Positions 63,807 to 64,000 of a stretch of DNA of 64,000 bases are shown here, one piece after another. Source of the DNA: Afipia sp. GAS231 (lineage in GTDB: Bacteria; Pseudomonadota; Alphaproteobacteria; Rhizobiales; Xanthobacteraceae); contig NZ_LT629703.1 of the NCBI RefSeq assembly GCF_900103365.1, positions 4,030,001 through 4,094,000 on the forward strand. Direction: 5' to 3'. A model generated the notes under the pieces. That model searched no databases, was not told where the DNA came from, and saw only the letters and a program-made list of their open reading frames with translations. Positions within the stretch are counted from its first letter, which is position 1. Every line of letters begins with the position of its first letter. The position numbers and the translations under genes are program-made.

Positions 63807-64000
63807 TTACGCGGGCCTTGCGGGATTCTCTTCCTTGGGGGCCATCTTCTGGAACAGGTGATCCGCCAAGCCTCGAACGGTTGTGATGTCCGTAGAGGTG
63901 ATGCGAACCCCCGTCACGTTCTCGATTTGAATGCGCAGTTCGAGGTTGCCCAGCGAGTCGAGACCGTACTCGAAAAGCGGGTGGTCCGGGTTGACGCTGC
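63807..64000 (-). CDS. Type I polyketide synthase, C-terminal ACP end (runs off window)
   Basis: Only the last 63 residues are in the window. They contain the carrier-protein phosphopantetheine motif EYGLDSLGNLELRIQIENVT (Ser in GLDSLG) and TDITTVRGLADHL, then a Lys/Glu-rich tail and stop. The motif, including LGNLELR, is the form seen at the ends of mycobacterial lipid polyketide synthases. The gene should continue to the right; its domain order cannot be read here. It heads a PKS-papA-GT minus-strand set. Confidence 0.8.
   Translation of the reverse strand, partial: SVNPDHPLFEYGLDSLGNLELRIQIENVTGVRITSTDITTVRGLADHLFQKMAPKEENPARPA

Overview
The window looks like chromosomal DNA of a Bradyrhizobium-type alphaproteobacterium (Nitrobacteraceae). 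The grounds are high GC with strong GC3 bias, several families of palindromic intergenic repeats typical of that group, a form II coxSLM set, an HmuQ/HmuD-like heme oxygenase, and a tyrosine/homogentisate catabolic block next to an AsnC-type regulator. No database search was run; family names rest on motifs and recalled family patterns.

Layout. 1-18 kb: a truncated unknown gene, a secreted caspase-fold protein, an orphan membrane fusion protein, a lone antitoxin-like regulator, an IS481 element sitting in the loop of a palindromic repeat, a membrane adenylate/guanylate cyclase, an AsmA protein, a Crp/Fnr regulator, then on the minus strand caspase-TPR, OmpA, membrane fusion protein and RND pump. 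Both caspase-fold proteins lack the His-Cys dyad. CRP-like palindromes lie before three transcription units, one of them the Crp/Fnr gene. 18-28 kb: an AHL-lactonase-like enzyme, then a MarR-controlled run (flavin hydroxylase, DUF2783, metallo-beta-lactamase fold, hmgA, fahA), a DUF1272 protein, and divergent lrp-like/hppD genes. Together hppD, hmgA and fahA take 4-hydroxyphenylpyruvate through homogentisate to fumarate and acetoacetate; a maleylacetoacetate isomerase was not seen. 28-40 kb: CaiB-type racemase, coxSLM, a chemoreceptor, an MFS transporter and otsB-otsA for trehalose.

40-47.4 kb: tRNA-Ser(GGA), then accessory DNA with small unknown genes, decayed repeats of one gene, a heme oxygenase, an IS30 element, a methyltransferase and a truncated primase-polymerase.

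47.4-64 kb is a surface-glycoconjugate locus and the most interesting part. It starts with rfbD/rfbC (dTDP-rhamnose), Wzm/Wzt export, an RgpF-like protein, an LptF/G permease and a GT2. It continues with genes that look mycobacterial: a FadD23/FadD26-like fatty acyl-AMP ligase, a PapA1/A2-like acyltransferase, a Rv1524/Rv1526c-like glycosyltransferase and the ACP end of a type I polyketide synthase that runs off the window, plus a second condensation-fold acyltransferase. Inside it is a small cassette (58-aa peptide, PqqD-HprK fusion kinase, nucleotidyltransferase) that could be an undescribed peptide-modification system. The inferred product is a polyketide- or fatty-acylated, possibly rhamnosylated glycolipid; this is not shown directly.
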